This document shows, piece after piece, positions 1 to 7,811 of a stretch of DNA of 60,070 nt. The DNA comes from Flammeovirgaceae bacterium UBA4465 (GTDB lineage Bacteria > Bacteroidota > Bacteroidia > Cytophagales > Cyclobacteriaceae). The position numbers and the translations under genes are program-made. Under the pieces are notes generated by a model that was given only the letters and a program-made list of their open reading frames with translations, searched no databases and was not told the DNA's origin. The stretch is taken from assembly GCA_905182655.1 (NCBI GenBank), contig CAJJCN010000036.1, positions 1 through 60,070 of the forward strand, in the 5' to 3' direction. How positions within the stretch are numbered: the stretch's first letter is position 1; every line of letters starts with the position of its first letter.

Positions 1-1
1 T

Positions 2-838
2 CGCATCGCATTGATTTCAGCCACAGGATCAACCAGAATGGGTAAATCTGTAGCTGCTGCGGTAGGCGCTCGATTGGGTAAATCGATTCTAGAACTGGGT
101 GGTAATAATGCCATGATCATAACCGAAGATGCAGACCTGGAAATTGCCATTCCAGGTGCCGTTTTTGGTGCCGTGGGTACCGCAGGACAACGATGTACCT
201 CAACCAGAAGATTGCTCATACATGAGAGTCAATTTGAAGCCATGAAATCTAAGTTGATACATGCCTATCAACAAATTGCCATTGGGAATCCCCTTGATGA
301 ACAATACCACATGGGCCCACTCATCGATCAAGATGCGGTAAAAGCTTACGAAACGGCACGAGTGAAGATCGCTGCTGAAGGTGGGAAAGTTGTGGTCGCC
401 GGTGGCGTATTGACGGGTGCTGGCTATGCATCAGGCTGCTATGTAAAACCTTGTATTTATGAGATGGAGCCACATCATCAAATGGTCCGTGAAGAAACCT
501 TTGCCCCTATCTTGTATTTGATGAAATATAAAAATCTAGATGAGGCCATTGAAATTCAAAACAGTGTGCCTCAAGGTCTTTCTTCTGCTATCATGACCAA
601 CAACTTGCGTGAATCTGAACTTTTCTTGTCTCATGCAGGATCTGATTGCGGCATCGCCAATGTAAACATTGGCACCTCTGGTGCCGAAATAGGAGGCGCC
701 TTTGGCGGTGAAAAAGAAACGGGTGGAGGGAGAGAGTCCGGTTCGGATTCTTGGAAAGCCTACATGCGAAGGCAAACCAATACGATTAATTATTCCAAAG
801 AGCTTCCCTTGGCACAAGGAATTAAATTTGATTTTTAA
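2..838 (+). CDS. Aldehyde dehydrogenase, ALDH7 (aminoadipate-semialdehyde dehydrogenase-like) type, 5' truncated
   Basis: This is the C-terminal part of an NAD-dependent aldehyde dehydrogenase; the 5' end lies outside the window, and the TTG at position 11 is an internal Leu codon, not a start. The fragment shows the general-base Glu in LELGGNN and the catalytic Cys in AGQRCTS about 34 residues later, followed by the usual C-terminal [19 protein letters not shown] bridge. The GGNNA and GTAGQRCT signatures are those of the ALDH7 (antiquitin) family, which oxidises alpha-aminoadipic semialdehyde in lysine breakdown; the exact substrate is inference. A small GreA-like gene starts five bases after the stop, so the two are probably co-transcribed. 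Confidence 0.9.
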   Translation, partial: RIALISATGSTRMGKSVAAAVGARLGKSILELGGNNAMIITEDADLEIAIPGAVFGAVGTAGQRCTSTRRLLIHESQFEAMKSKLIHAYQQIAIGNPLDEQYHMGPLIDQDAVKAYETARVKIAAEGGKVVVAGGVLTGAGYASGCYVKPCIYEMEPHHQMVREETFAPILYLMKYKNLDEAIEIQNSVPQGLSSAIMTNNLRESELFLSHAGSDCGIANVNIGTSGAEIGGAFGGEKETGGGRESGSDSWKAYMRRQTNTINYSKELPLAQGIKFDF

Positions 839-843
839 TTGCG

Positions 844-1302
844 ATGGACTTAGCCGCATTGAAATTAAAGGTCCATCAAAAATGCTTACACCTGGCTTTA
901 ACGAAAATTGAAAGCTTAAAATCAGAATTGGTGGCCCTTCAAGAAGCTTCCAATCAAGATACCAAAAGCTCAGCAGGTGACAAGTATGAAACGGGACGTT
1001 CGATGATAATGCTCGAAAAAGAAAAATTAGGCGTTCAATTAATGGAGGCCTATAAGTTAAAAAAAGCTTTGGACTTGATTGATGTTAAAAAAAAGTTTCT
1101 CAGGGCTGAATTGGGCGCCTTAATACAAAGTGGGGGCCAATACTACTATTTAAGTACAAATTTTGGGCTGCTAACCATCGATGGCCATGACATATTTTCG
1201 CTTTCAGCGCTTTCCCCCATCGGACAAGCCATGCTAGGAAAGACGGTCGGGGAGCCCTATGATTTCAGAGGTCAAAAGTTTCCTATCGAAAAAATCGCTT
1301 AA
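844..1302 (+). CDS. GreA/GreB-like protein (often labelled 3-oxoacyl-ACP synthase)
   Basis: A 152-aa cytosolic protein. Residues about 1-80 are charged and helical, compatible with a coiled coil, and contain SSAGDKYETGRSMI, a motif typical of a Bacteroidota family related to the GreA/GreB transcript cleavage factors. The C-terminal half (YYYLSTNFGLL and then SPIGQAMLGKTVGEPYDF) resembles the FKBP-like C-terminal domain of GreA, including the 'SPIGxALLGKxVGD' type sequence. Many database entries call such proteins 3-oxoacyl-ACP synthase, but no thiolase-fold motif is present. The ATG at 844 follows the aldehyde dehydrogenase stop by five bases. It meets the creatininase gene tail to tail with three bases between stops. 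A role in transcription elongation is inference. Confidence 0.7.
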   Translation: MDLAALKLKVHQKCLHLALTKIESLKSELVALQEASNQDTKSSAGDKYETGRSMIMLEKEKLGVQLMEAYKLKKALDLIDVKKKFLRAELGALIQSGGQYYYLSTNFGLLTIDGHDIFSLSALSPIGQAMLGKTVGEPYDFRGQKFPIEKIA

Positions 1303-1305
1303 CGC

Positions 1306-2160
1306 CTACTGCTTCACGCGATCAAAATACTCATTTTGCAATTGAAGCGTTTGAGTATCTGCCTTGACCGATTTTATAGCTTTGGCTAAAGCTGTGATTT
1401 TGGCTTCTGTAATGACTTCACCTAGTTCTCTAGATGCCTTGGCGCCTTCGCCGGCATAATGATTGGGATAACTTGCATACCACCAAATAGCGGTATATAA
1501 ATCAGGATTTAAATCCAATCTTTTTTGATTTGCCCCTGATTCGCTGGTGGCGGTCTCCATCTTAACCAGATCAGGTCGCAAGTACAACAAGGAGGATGTT
1601 TCATTTTCGCCCCCATGCTGATCCCCTTTTGGGTCAGATTTACGTATCTGCCCCGCCTTTGCCATCACCTCGGCTGGCAAAGTAGGGTCGAAAAAGTATA
1701 TTGCGTAATCTCGCTTACGCTCTAGCTGCGATTGAATGAAATACCTGATGAGTTGTGGGTTTCCTCCATGCCCATTGACTATAACAATCTTATTGAATCC
1801 ATTTCTGGCAATCTCCTCGCAAGTAGCATCCAACAATTCCCATACCAGCTTACTAGGCAATGAAAAGGTGCCATATTGCTGTCTGGCCTCATTTATTTGG
1901 CCATAAAAATAATCTGGGAAAACTACCGCATATTCTTTTTTTGTAGCCCTTGCCGACCATTCACGGACGTGAATCAGGTCCGAACCAATAGGTGCATGCG
2001 GCCCATGTTTTTCTAATATACCCATCGGTAAAATACATGTTTTATTAGATTTTTCAAGTGCCCGTGGCCAATCCGTCGCCGTAAGCTCATCCCAACGGGC
2101 AGGCAATTCTTGGGCATTTAATTGAAAGCTTAAGAGCATTAACATAGACAAAATTCGCAT
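1306..2160 (-). CDS. Secreted creatininase-family amidohydrolase
   Basis: A 284-aa protein with an N-terminal signal peptide (about residues 1-16, ending LNAQ). Metal-binding residues of the creatininase/MftE-like fold are visible: Glu, His and Asp in GILEKHGPHAPIGSD, His in VNGHGGN, and Glu in HGGENETS. The family hydrolyses cyclic or linear amide bonds with a dinuclear metal centre; known members act on creatinine or on peptide and amide intermediates. Export to the periplasm is uncommon for the biosynthetic members, so a catabolic or scavenging role is more likely, but the substrate cannot be read from the sequence. It is divergent from the gamma-glutamylcyclotransferase-like gene, with a 17-bp palindrome in the shared upstream region. 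Confidence 0.85.
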   Translation of the reverse strand: MRILSMLMLLSFQLNAQELPARWDELTATDWPRALEKSNKTCILPMGILEKHGPHAPIGSDLIHVREWSARATKKEYAVVFPDYFYGQINEARQQYGTFSLPSKLVWELLDATCEEIARNGFNKIVIVNGHGGNPQLIRYFIQSQLERKRDYAIYFFDPTLPAEVMAKAGQIRKSDPKGDQHGGENETSSLLYLRPDLVKMETATSESGANQKRLDLNPDLYTAIWWYASYPNHYAGEGAKASRELGEVITEAKITALAKAIKSVKADTQTLQLQNEYFDRVKQ

Positions 2161-2262
2161 AATGATATTTTTTTAAAAACAATCTTCAACGATGATTTTC
2201 TAGTACAAAAGAAATAATTTAGAACAAAAAAATGACTTTTGCCCAGCCATTAAAAAAACAAA

Positions 2263-2279
2263 TTGATTGAATCAATCAA
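2263..2279. repeat. 17-bp palindrome in divergent promoter region
   Basis: The sequence TTGATTGA-A-TCAATCAA is a perfect inverted repeat with 8-bp arms around one central base. It lies in the 180-bp region between the divergent creatininase and gamma-glutamylcyclotransferase-like genes, about 60 bp before the latter's ATG. Such a position and symmetry fit an operator for a dimeric regulator, but no binding protein is identified. Confidence 0.4.
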
Positions 2280-2340
2280 AATAAAACCAACATGAGCCTT
2301 TTAACGAGAGGCTGATAACACAAATAAGATTAAATGTTTC

Positions 2341-2712
2341 ATGCTAAGAACTGAAAAAAAACATCTTCTGGCCGTCTATGGGACCTTAAGAAAAGGATAC
2401 GGTAATTACGCCTCCTATTTGCTAACCGCCACCTACCTCGGAACTGTTACCACCCTCGAAAAATACAGACTTGTGGTCATTGATTATCCTTGTTTGCTTC
2501 CCTTCAATGGAGAAGGACATCAAGTCATGGTCGACCTATTTGATATAGACGCCAGCACCCTGAAAAAAATAGACGCTTTGGAAGAACACCCTACGGTCTA
2601 CCAGCGCAAAAAAATTGAAATGAGCAATGGAGACCTCGCTTGGATCTATTTCAGAAACATAGATCATCAGCCCCCTTACCTCAAAGCCTATACAGACCAA
2701 ACGAAAATTTAA
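2341..2712 (+). CDS. Gamma-glutamylcyclotransferase-like (AIG2/YtfP) protein
   Basis: A 123-aa cytosolic protein of the gamma-glutamylcyclotransferase-like (cupin-unrelated GGCT) fold. It has the substrate-binding loop YGTLRKGYGNY near residues 14-24 and the catalytic-type Glu in DALEEHPTVYQR around residues 80-90. Family members release 5-oxoproline from gamma-glutamyl amines or dipeptides; YtfP-like bacterial members are mostly uncharacterised. The ATG at 2341 is well placed, about 180 bp from the divergent creatininase gene. The following gene encodes an exported protein and starts 69 bases downstream, so co-transcription is possible but not evident. Confidence 0.85.
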   Translation: MLRTEKKHLLAVYGTLRKGYGNYASYLLTATYLGTVTTLEKYRLVVIDYPCLLPFNGEGHQVMVDLFDIDASTLKKIDALEEHPTVYQRKKIEMSNGDLAWIYFRNIDHQPPYLKAYTDQTKI

Positions 2713-2781
2713 AGATTACTTTGTTTTGACATTTTAAAAAGTTAGGTTGCTTTACTTAAATAAACTAACCAAAAAATCATC

Positions 2782-3462
2782 ATGAGACTGCTTTTTACTT
2801 TTTTCGCCACACTCTGTATTTTAAGTACCCAAGCACAAGAACCGGCTTGGATGGATTATGATTGGCATGTGCCCGTCGAAAATGAAGCCCCCATCATTCA
2901 GATTCTAGACGACTATTTTTCAAAACCGGCAAACATCCCAACCGGTATCACTTACAATCTCTACAAAATGATGTTCAATGGAAGTTCGGACGTGACCCAT
3001 ACCTTTCAAGTGATAGGAACTATTGATGATATAAATGAGATCAGTCACTTTACAAGAAATGCTGATTTTTCACTCATGTTGGAGAAAATAAGAAATCATA
3101 TGGATCCTAGAGGACGCTATGCCGGAAAGGGTGATATCTCGATGGGTACACCGAATAAAGATAATATTGAATTTGTGATACTTGATCATGTAGAAAATCC
3201 AGCTAAGCGAAATGCCGCCGCGCTAGAGCTATGGGCAAACACCAAGCCAAATAATTATAGGGCCATTGGGGCCGTGATTAGCGGAAGGGAAGATGGTATT
3301 ACCCATTATACTCTTGTAGAAAGAACCAATCTAAAGGAGCTTTTGGGATCAAATTCTACCACCAAAGAAGAATCCATGGCTTGGGAGAAATACTTAAAAG
3401 ACCGTGGGGAAATGAAACAAATTAAAACCATGACACGAAAACTGGCCAAAAGCTGGAATTAA
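2782..3462 (+). CDS. Secreted hypothetical protein, cluster member 1
   Basis: A 226-aa protein with a signal peptide of about 18 residues (hydrophobic core then STQAQ). I do not recognise a named family. The mature part has alternating strand and helix stretches: NLYKMMFNGSSDVTHTFQVIG, then a helix-rich segment, then a second half with VISGREDGITHYTLVERTNLKELL. This layout, and the NLYKxxxGxxS pattern it shares with the next gene (SLYSILTGPNSG), suggest a tandem ferredoxin-like (dimeric alpha/beta-barrel) fold. It is followed after 33 bases by another exported protein of similar size. No catalytic residues are apparent. Function unknown. Confidence 0.75.
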   Translation: MRLLFTFFATLCILSTQAQEPAWMDYDWHVPVENEAPIIQILDDYFSKPANIPTGITYNLYKMMFNGSSDVTHTFQVIGTIDDINEISHFTRNADFSLMLEKIRNHMDPRGRYAGKGDISMGTPNKDNIEFVILDHVENPAKRNAAALELWANTKPNNYRAIGAVISGREDGITHYTLVERTNLKELLGSNSTTKEESMAWEKYLKDRGEMKQIKTMTRKLAKSWN

Positions 3463-3495
3463 TTTAAATTTTTATCAACTAAAAACAATAAATCT

Positions 3496-4218
3496 ATGAG
3501 ACTTTTAATTCTATTTTTAATGTTTTCTACCTCTTTGATGGCACAGGAAACCATGATTTATGAAAACATCATGTTAACTCCTAATAAAAAGTTAGAAGGT
3601 AAATTAATCTCAGGTGTAACATTACATAATGCTAAATATCACACGGGAGGCAAAAGTACGGCCAGTCTCTACAGTATCTTGACGGGACCCAACTCCGGAA
3701 AATATGTTTGGGTAGATGGACCCATGACCTATGCTGATTTAGATCAACAACCCGATGCTGGTCATATGGCAGATTGGGGTAAAAACATTCAAAGTTACCT
3801 AACCGATGAAAAAATTAAGCATGCGCAACTTGATTGGGCGGCTAGTTATACTCCTGCCGAATTTGGTAGTTCGGATTACCTTTTGATCAGAACCTTCAAA
3901 TTGAACAATAAATCCAATAGTATGGCAAAAGTTCTAGAGGCCATCACCAAAATCAAAGAGGTACTGGTCGCCACAAATGCCTCAATAGTACGTCGGGTAT
4001 ATGTCAGCCCTTTCCGTTCAGAAAATGGTGAAGATATTTCTTTGGTATATCCTTTTAAGTCATTTACCCGATTTGAGAAGAGTAACGGACTGCCTGAAAA
4101 TTTTGCTGCCAGTTATGAGGAAATCAATGGTATGGGTAGTTGGAGAAGAGACATCGCAGAAGTGCTAGAGACCTATACCGACGGCAGATATGATGAAATA
4201 AGAATATTACAAAAATAA
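3496..4218 (+). CDS. Secreted hypothetical protein, cluster member 2
   Basis: A 240-aa exported protein with a 16-17 residue signal peptide ending LMAQ. The mature part shows SLYSILTGPNSGKYVWVDGP in the first half and YLLIRTFKLNN followed by a helix and the strands VRRVYVSPF and DISLVYPFKSF in the second half. This is a beta-alpha-beta pattern like that of the neighbouring secreted proteins, and the first half resembles the preceding gene product, which suggests common descent. It is probably co-transcribed with the preceding gene (33-bp gap), and a terminator hairpin follows about 70 bp after the stop. No known domain or active site recognised. Confidence 0.75.
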   Translation: MRLLILFLMFSTSLMAQETMIYENIMLTPNKKLEGKLISGVTLHNAKYHTGGKSTASLYSILTGPNSGKYVWVDGPMTYADLDQQPDAGHMADWGKNIQSYLTDEKIKHAQLDWAASYTPAEFGSSDYLLIRTFKLNNKSNSMAKVLEAITKIKEVLVATNASIVRRVYVSPFRSENGEDISLVYPFKSFTRFEKSNGLPENFAASYEEINGMGSWRRDIAEVLETYTDGRYDEIRILQK

Positions 4219-4524
4219 TTTAGTTTACCGCCTAATTAAACTCAGGCATTCACTAGCAAACTATTTTTATTTTAAATAAAAGTTAGAAAAAGGCGATGAT
4301 CGATTCGCCCTTTTTTATATTGAGTGACACTCACGAGAATCGTTCAACTTTACTAGTTAAAGGATCCTTAATTGCCTTAAAGAGATCCTTTTTACCTCTT
4401 GTATTTAATGATTACATTTTATAGTTTTTTTTGTAAACCTTGTTTTGCGATAAATTCGATTTTCTCTAAAACCGTTTGATCGATCCCCAAATATGTTATA
4501 TATTGAAATTCAAAAATCATTCCA
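4219..4524. other. Intergenic region, 306 bp
   Basis: AT-rich spacer between two secreted-protein genes. The only clear element is the hairpin at 4287-4316. The remaining 200 bases before the next ATG contain no ORF of note and no exact TAnnTTTG element that I could find; they presumably hold the promoter of the downstream gene. Confidence 0.5.
4287..4316 (+). terminator. Rho-independent terminator
   Basis: AAAAA, then GGCGA, an 8-nt loop, TCGCC and a run of six T. The stem is short (5 bp of GC-rich pairs plus flanking A/T pairing), but the trailing T tract makes it a plausible terminator for the two-gene secreted-protein unit ending at 4218. Confidence 0.6.
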
Positions 4525-5268
4525 ATGAAATATTTAATGCTTACCTTCTCTCTCTGCCTGTGTCTAAATTTATTTGGTCAAGGAAATGATGCTTACCTTA
4601 GGCTCACTTTCATCAAAGCCAAAGAAGGTAGTAATTATCGTGAAAATCTAACGCAAAAATTCGCACGTCTCCACCAGCAAAGAATCGAAGATGGAATTAT
4701 CAATGGTTGGGATTTATGGCAAGTCGTCAACTCTCGCCAAACGCCTTTTAGCCATGTCATTGTCACCTTGATGGATATATCCAAAATGGACAGTCTTTAC
4801 TCGGGTGTCAACATGCAAAAAGTTTTTCCAGACATGACCAATAATGATATTGAGACCTTTTACGAAAATAATATTGCCAGTCGTGATATCATCGGTGATT
4901 ACATCATCACTACCGTCAAGAGTATTTCAAAGACCAATAGTATTCCTGATGAATTTATGGTGATGAATTTCATGAAAGTTAAGGAAGGCAAATTCAAAAC
5001 TTATGAAAATATGGAAATTGATTTAACCACAGCAGCCATGCCTAATGAAAAATTTAGAACGGGTTGGACTTTACAAAAAAGAATCGATAAATATGGTACC
5101 GATCTGTTTTGGAATTATCTAACCGTAGATTGGTATGCCAAATATTCGGATTACATCAAAGCATCGTCAATGCCTGTCGTCGATGCAGATAAGAATTATC
5201 AATCCATGATGGCGATCAGGGACCTTCGCGATCGTGCCGTTCTCCGAAAAGTAATATCTGTAAGGTAA
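4525..5268 (+). CDS. Secreted hypothetical protein, tandem alpha/beta-barrel type, cluster member 3
   Basis: A 247-aa exported protein; the signal peptide is about residues 1-19 (ending NLFGQ). It is internally duplicated: YLRLTFIKAKEGSNYREN...GWDLWQVV in the first half corresponds to VMNFMKVKEGKFKTYEN...GWTLQKRI in the second. Each half reads as strand, 'KxKEG' turn, long helix, and a Trp-containing strand, the pattern of ABM/EthD/NIPSNAP-like dimeric alpha/beta-barrel domains. Similar halves occur in the genes at 6987 and 7812. Such domains can be small enzymes or binding proteins, but no catalytic residues are obvious. The gene is convergent with the J-like membrane protein gene. Function unknown. 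Confidence 0.78.
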   Translation: MKYLMLTFSLCLCLNLFGQGNDAYLRLTFIKAKEGSNYRENLTQKFARLHQQRIEDGIINGWDLWQVVNSRQTPFSHVIVTLMDISKMDSLYSGVNMQKVFPDMTNNDIETFYENNIASRDIIGDYIITTVKSISKTNSIPDEFMVMNFMKVKEGKFKTYENMEIDLTTAAMPNEKFRTGWTLQKRIDKYGTDLFWNYLTVDWYAKYSDYIKASSMPVVDADKNYQSMMAIRDLRDRAVLRKVISVR

Positions 5269-5411
5269 TATGAAGAGGAATTTAATTGAGAAAATAGCAC
5301 TCAAGTTTTAAGTCAAGAACTTAACTGATTTATGACAACTAGAAGTCTTTGATTCAAGGGTTAAATAGCCCTTAGATAAAAAAATATCACAACCCTCAAC
5401 AAAAAAAGATA

Positions 5412-6452
5412 TTACTTAGTGTGCAAAAAATCAAAATCAACGACCCAATAAATGATTTCAATCTCATTCTGTTTGTACGTTAAGATTGAATCCAATAAAT
5501 GCGATGCTCCTTCTACCCGACTTCTGTGGTATTGTAGTTGCTCTGATATGTAATCAAAATTTTTAACTCTTCGGTAAACATTATATTGCATGAAATAATC
5601 TTTTTGGATGTATTCTCTGTTATCATGCCAAAAATAATTGTACTCCGCTTTCACATCTCCTAATTCCTCGACCCAACGGTCAGAAATGCGAGACACGAAA
5701 TCATCAATTATACTTTGAGGAACTTTGTAAGCATTCTCCTTTATATAAAACAAAGTACTCCCTGAATAAATTTGTGTTAATTCATGCTCTAAAGTATCAT
5801 CAAGAAATCGAAACGTACCATCCAATTGTACAGAGTTATAAGTTACCTCAGGCGGATCGTAAGGCATCGCTTGTTCATAAACGCTTAGGGGAGCAAAGGC
5901 AAAGGCTTCTTCGCCTTCCCCCATAACGTCCAAAAAGACAGAATCATCGTCGTCTGCCCATCTCTCATACTGCTTGTTAAATAGATCTCTGAACCATGCT
6001 GCACTTTCAATATATTCATCCGTATATACAAGGATTTCAGCCAATTCAACTTTCAATTTTTTCATGTTATTGATATTATCATCTCGGTGGTTACTGTCCT
6101 CTCTTTTTTGATCCACTGCTAATGATAGAAATACACCAAAAAAGATGGCGAAGAACTCAACCAACATTTTTTTTGCTCGGTCAAAGAAATCTCGAAAACT
6201 AAACTTATCGCCGATGGTGAAGAGTTTAAGAAACCAATTCAGCTCCTTTACCGGTATTTCATCCTCATCGTGATCTTTCATAGTCAATAAAGCTGAGTAA
6301 GCTGCCTTCACTTTAGCAAACTTCTCTACAAAAAAGGTCTCATTATTGTTGGCAACAGGATCCAACTCTTTACTTAACCGCTCATAAGCTTCTTGAATCT
6401 CTTCCTGAGAAGCTCCTTTCTTAAGCCCAAGGGTTTTATACTTCGCTTTCAT
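5412..6452 (-). CDS. Membrane protein with HPD-less J-like domain (DUF6090-like C-terminal part)
   Basis: A 346-aa protein from the ATG at 6452 (a TTG three codons upstream is less likely). Residues about 4-60 read like a DnaJ J-domain (KYKTLGLKKGASQEEIQEAY, then a helix III-like FAKVKAAYSAL), but the HPD tripeptide that activates Hsp70 is absent; LDP stands in its place. A single membrane segment (VEFFAIFFGVFLSLAVD, about residues 100-117) is followed by DQKRED and a long helical, acidic domain. The 'EF..I..GV.L.L..D' segment followed by a helical soluble part recalls the DUF6090 membrane proteins of Bacteroidota. It is encoded opposite to the secreted-protein cluster around it. It is not expected to stimulate DnaK by the classical mechanism. 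Function unknown. Confidence 0.7.
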   Translation of the reverse strand: MKAKYKTLGLKKGASQEEIQEAYERLSKELDPVANNNETFFVEKFAKVKAAYSALLTMKDHDEDEIPVKELNWFLKLFTIGDKFSFRDFFDRAKKMLVEFFAIFFGVFLSLAVDQKREDSNHRDDNINNMKKLKVELAEILVYTDEYIESAAWFRDLFNKQYERWADDDDSVFLDVMGEGEEAFAFAPLSVYEQAMPYDPPEVTYNSVQLDGTFRFLDDTLEHELTQIYSGSTLFYIKENAYKVPQSIIDDFVSRISDRWVEELGDVKAEYNYFWHDNREYIQKDYFMQYNVYRRVKNFDYISEQLQYHRSRVEGASHLLDSILTYKQNEIEIIYWVVDFDFLHTK

Positions 6453-6986
6453 TAGGGGCAAATTAAACTGATAATTCCTGCATAAGATGAGTTTGACAAG
6501 ATAATAAATAAAATCTGAATGTGAAATAATAGGGTCTAGCTTAAGAAAAAGGCAACTGTCAATAGAATGATTAATTACAATAGCTCAGAGACAAGTAAAA
6601 AATATTGAAAAATAAATCAGATCCCATGTCAAATTTAAAGCTAAAAATAACTGTAATTAGTCTATTAATACAGAATCACATAATAATGGCTCTCAAGTTT
6701 AGAGTTAGTATTAGCAAACAATCTGAGGGGATCACATAATGACATTAAATCGCTATTTAACTACATACATTCATCCCTGTTTTAGCTCAAAAAAAAGTGT
6801 CACTTTGATCTGAACCTCAGATACTTTTAATCTAATCCACTTAAAAAAACAAAAATGATGATTAAATCGTTAGCGCACATTTTAGCGCAACGTAGGCCTT
6901 TTTAAATATGAAGATAATTTTTGAAACCCTCATTAATCTCCCTATTTAATTTAAATTTGATTTCTTAATCTTTAAACCAACATAAA
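6453..6986. other. Intergenic region, 534 bp, divergent promoters
   Basis: A long AT-rich spacer between the minus-strand J-like gene and the plus-strand secreted-protein gene. No RNA gene structure was recognised. It holds an 8-nt direct repeat TTAGCGCA at 6870-6877 and 6882-6889, flanked by CGT and ACG, and a 16-codon open frame at 6855-6905 that covers the repeat. The size is large for this otherwise compact window, so regulatory elements are likely. Confidence 0.5.
6870..6889. repeat. Tandem 8-nt direct repeat TTAGCGCA
   Basis: Two exact copies of TTAGCGCA spaced one helical turn apart (12 bp, start to start), about 100 bp upstream of the secreted-protein gene at 6987. The GC content of the unit stands out from the AT-rich surroundings. 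It could be a binding site for a regulator of the downstream pair; this is inference. Confidence 0.4.
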
Positions 6987-7751
6987 ATGAGAAAATTATT
7001 TATTTCAATGGTACTTGCCTTGAGTACCTACATGATTCAAGCACAAGAGTATGGCGTGTATTCAATGCATTTCTTGAGAGTGGAAGGCAACACAGACGAC
7101 TTTGAAAAAGTTCAGTCTATGTACATGCAAAAAGTGGCCAAACAAGCTGTTGAACAAGGAGATATCACCTTTTGGGCATTTCTGAAACATGTAGCCATGG
7201 ACAATATTGACGATGAAGAGAGATACAACTATGTATTCGTTCAGTCAAATACCAGTATTGAGGCCCTCCTTAGTGAAAAAAATAGCTGGTGGAATAATGC
7301 AGCTGATGTACTGAGTTCAGAAGAACAAGCCCTTGTCAGTGCTCTTAGTGCTACCCATACTTGGACGGCCGATTCAAGACATATTTACTCTGATGAAGGC
7401 AGTATCGCCAAAGGACTTGGCGGTTTTATTCAGTTCAATTTTGCTCGTCCAGAAAATGTAGATGGCTTCATCCAAGAAAATTTAACCTTATGGAAACCCT
7501 ATTTCGAAAAAAACATGGATAGCATGGGTATGGTCAATTGGGGCGTTGGAAGAAAACTTGCTCCATTGGGTGCCAATTGGGCCAAAGTATCTACATGGGA
7601 TATGTTCAATACGCTAGAAGAGTTAATGAACTATCGGATTGGGTACAAGCTTCCAGCAGACCTGCTAAAAAAATCCAAAATGAAGGATCATAATCCCGAT
7701 GGTTTTATGATGATGCCTATTTTCCAGATGATCGCAAACTCTGCACAATAA
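6987..7751 (+). CDS. Secreted hypothetical protein, tandem alpha/beta-barrel type, cluster member 4
   Basis: A 254-aa exported protein with a signal peptide of about 19 residues (ending MIQAQ). It is a paralogue of the next gene product: both have YxxxFLRV/YQLNGVRI, a helix with QKVAKQAV/SKVAQDAV, a strand FWAFLKH/NWALIKL, YNYVFV/YNYIFV and an 'SWW' or 'DWW' motif in the first half, then FIQFNFARPENVDGFI...NWGVGRKL against YIIMNFGHANDLEGYL...AWGVGAKF in the second. Each half fits a ferredoxin-like domain. It is probably co-transcribed with the next gene (60-bp gap), and a strong terminator closes the pair. No known enzyme motif seen; function unknown. Confidence 0.78.
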   Translation: MRKLFISMVLALSTYMIQAQEYGVYSMHFLRVEGNTDDFEKVQSMYMQKVAKQAVEQGDITFWAFLKHVAMDNIDDEERYNYVFVQSNTSIEALLSEKNSWWNNAADVLSSEEQALVSALSATHTWTADSRHIYSDEGSIAKGLGGFIQFNFARPENVDGFIQENLTLWKPYFEKNMDSMGMVNWGVGRKLAPLGANWAKVSTWDMFNTLEELMNYRIGYKLPADLLKKSKMKDHNPDGFMMMPIFQMIANSAQ

Positions 7752-7811
7752 AATAGGTTAATAAACCATTAAACTTACAAACTTTTTTTTAAACATTAAC
7801 AAACCAAAATC

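Noticed and set aside
702-911. 69-codon plus-strand frame bridging the ALDH and GreA-like genes
   Set aside because: It overlaps two genes with clear family motifs in other frames and shows low-complexity composition.
5412-6452. Functional DnaJ co-chaperone
   Set aside because: The HPD motif needed to stimulate Hsp70 ATPase is missing, so the gene is described as J-like only.
6453-6986. Possible non-coding RNA or riboswitch in the long intergenic region
   Set aside because: No recognisable tRNA, riboswitch core or stable long hairpin could be read; only the short direct repeat stands out.
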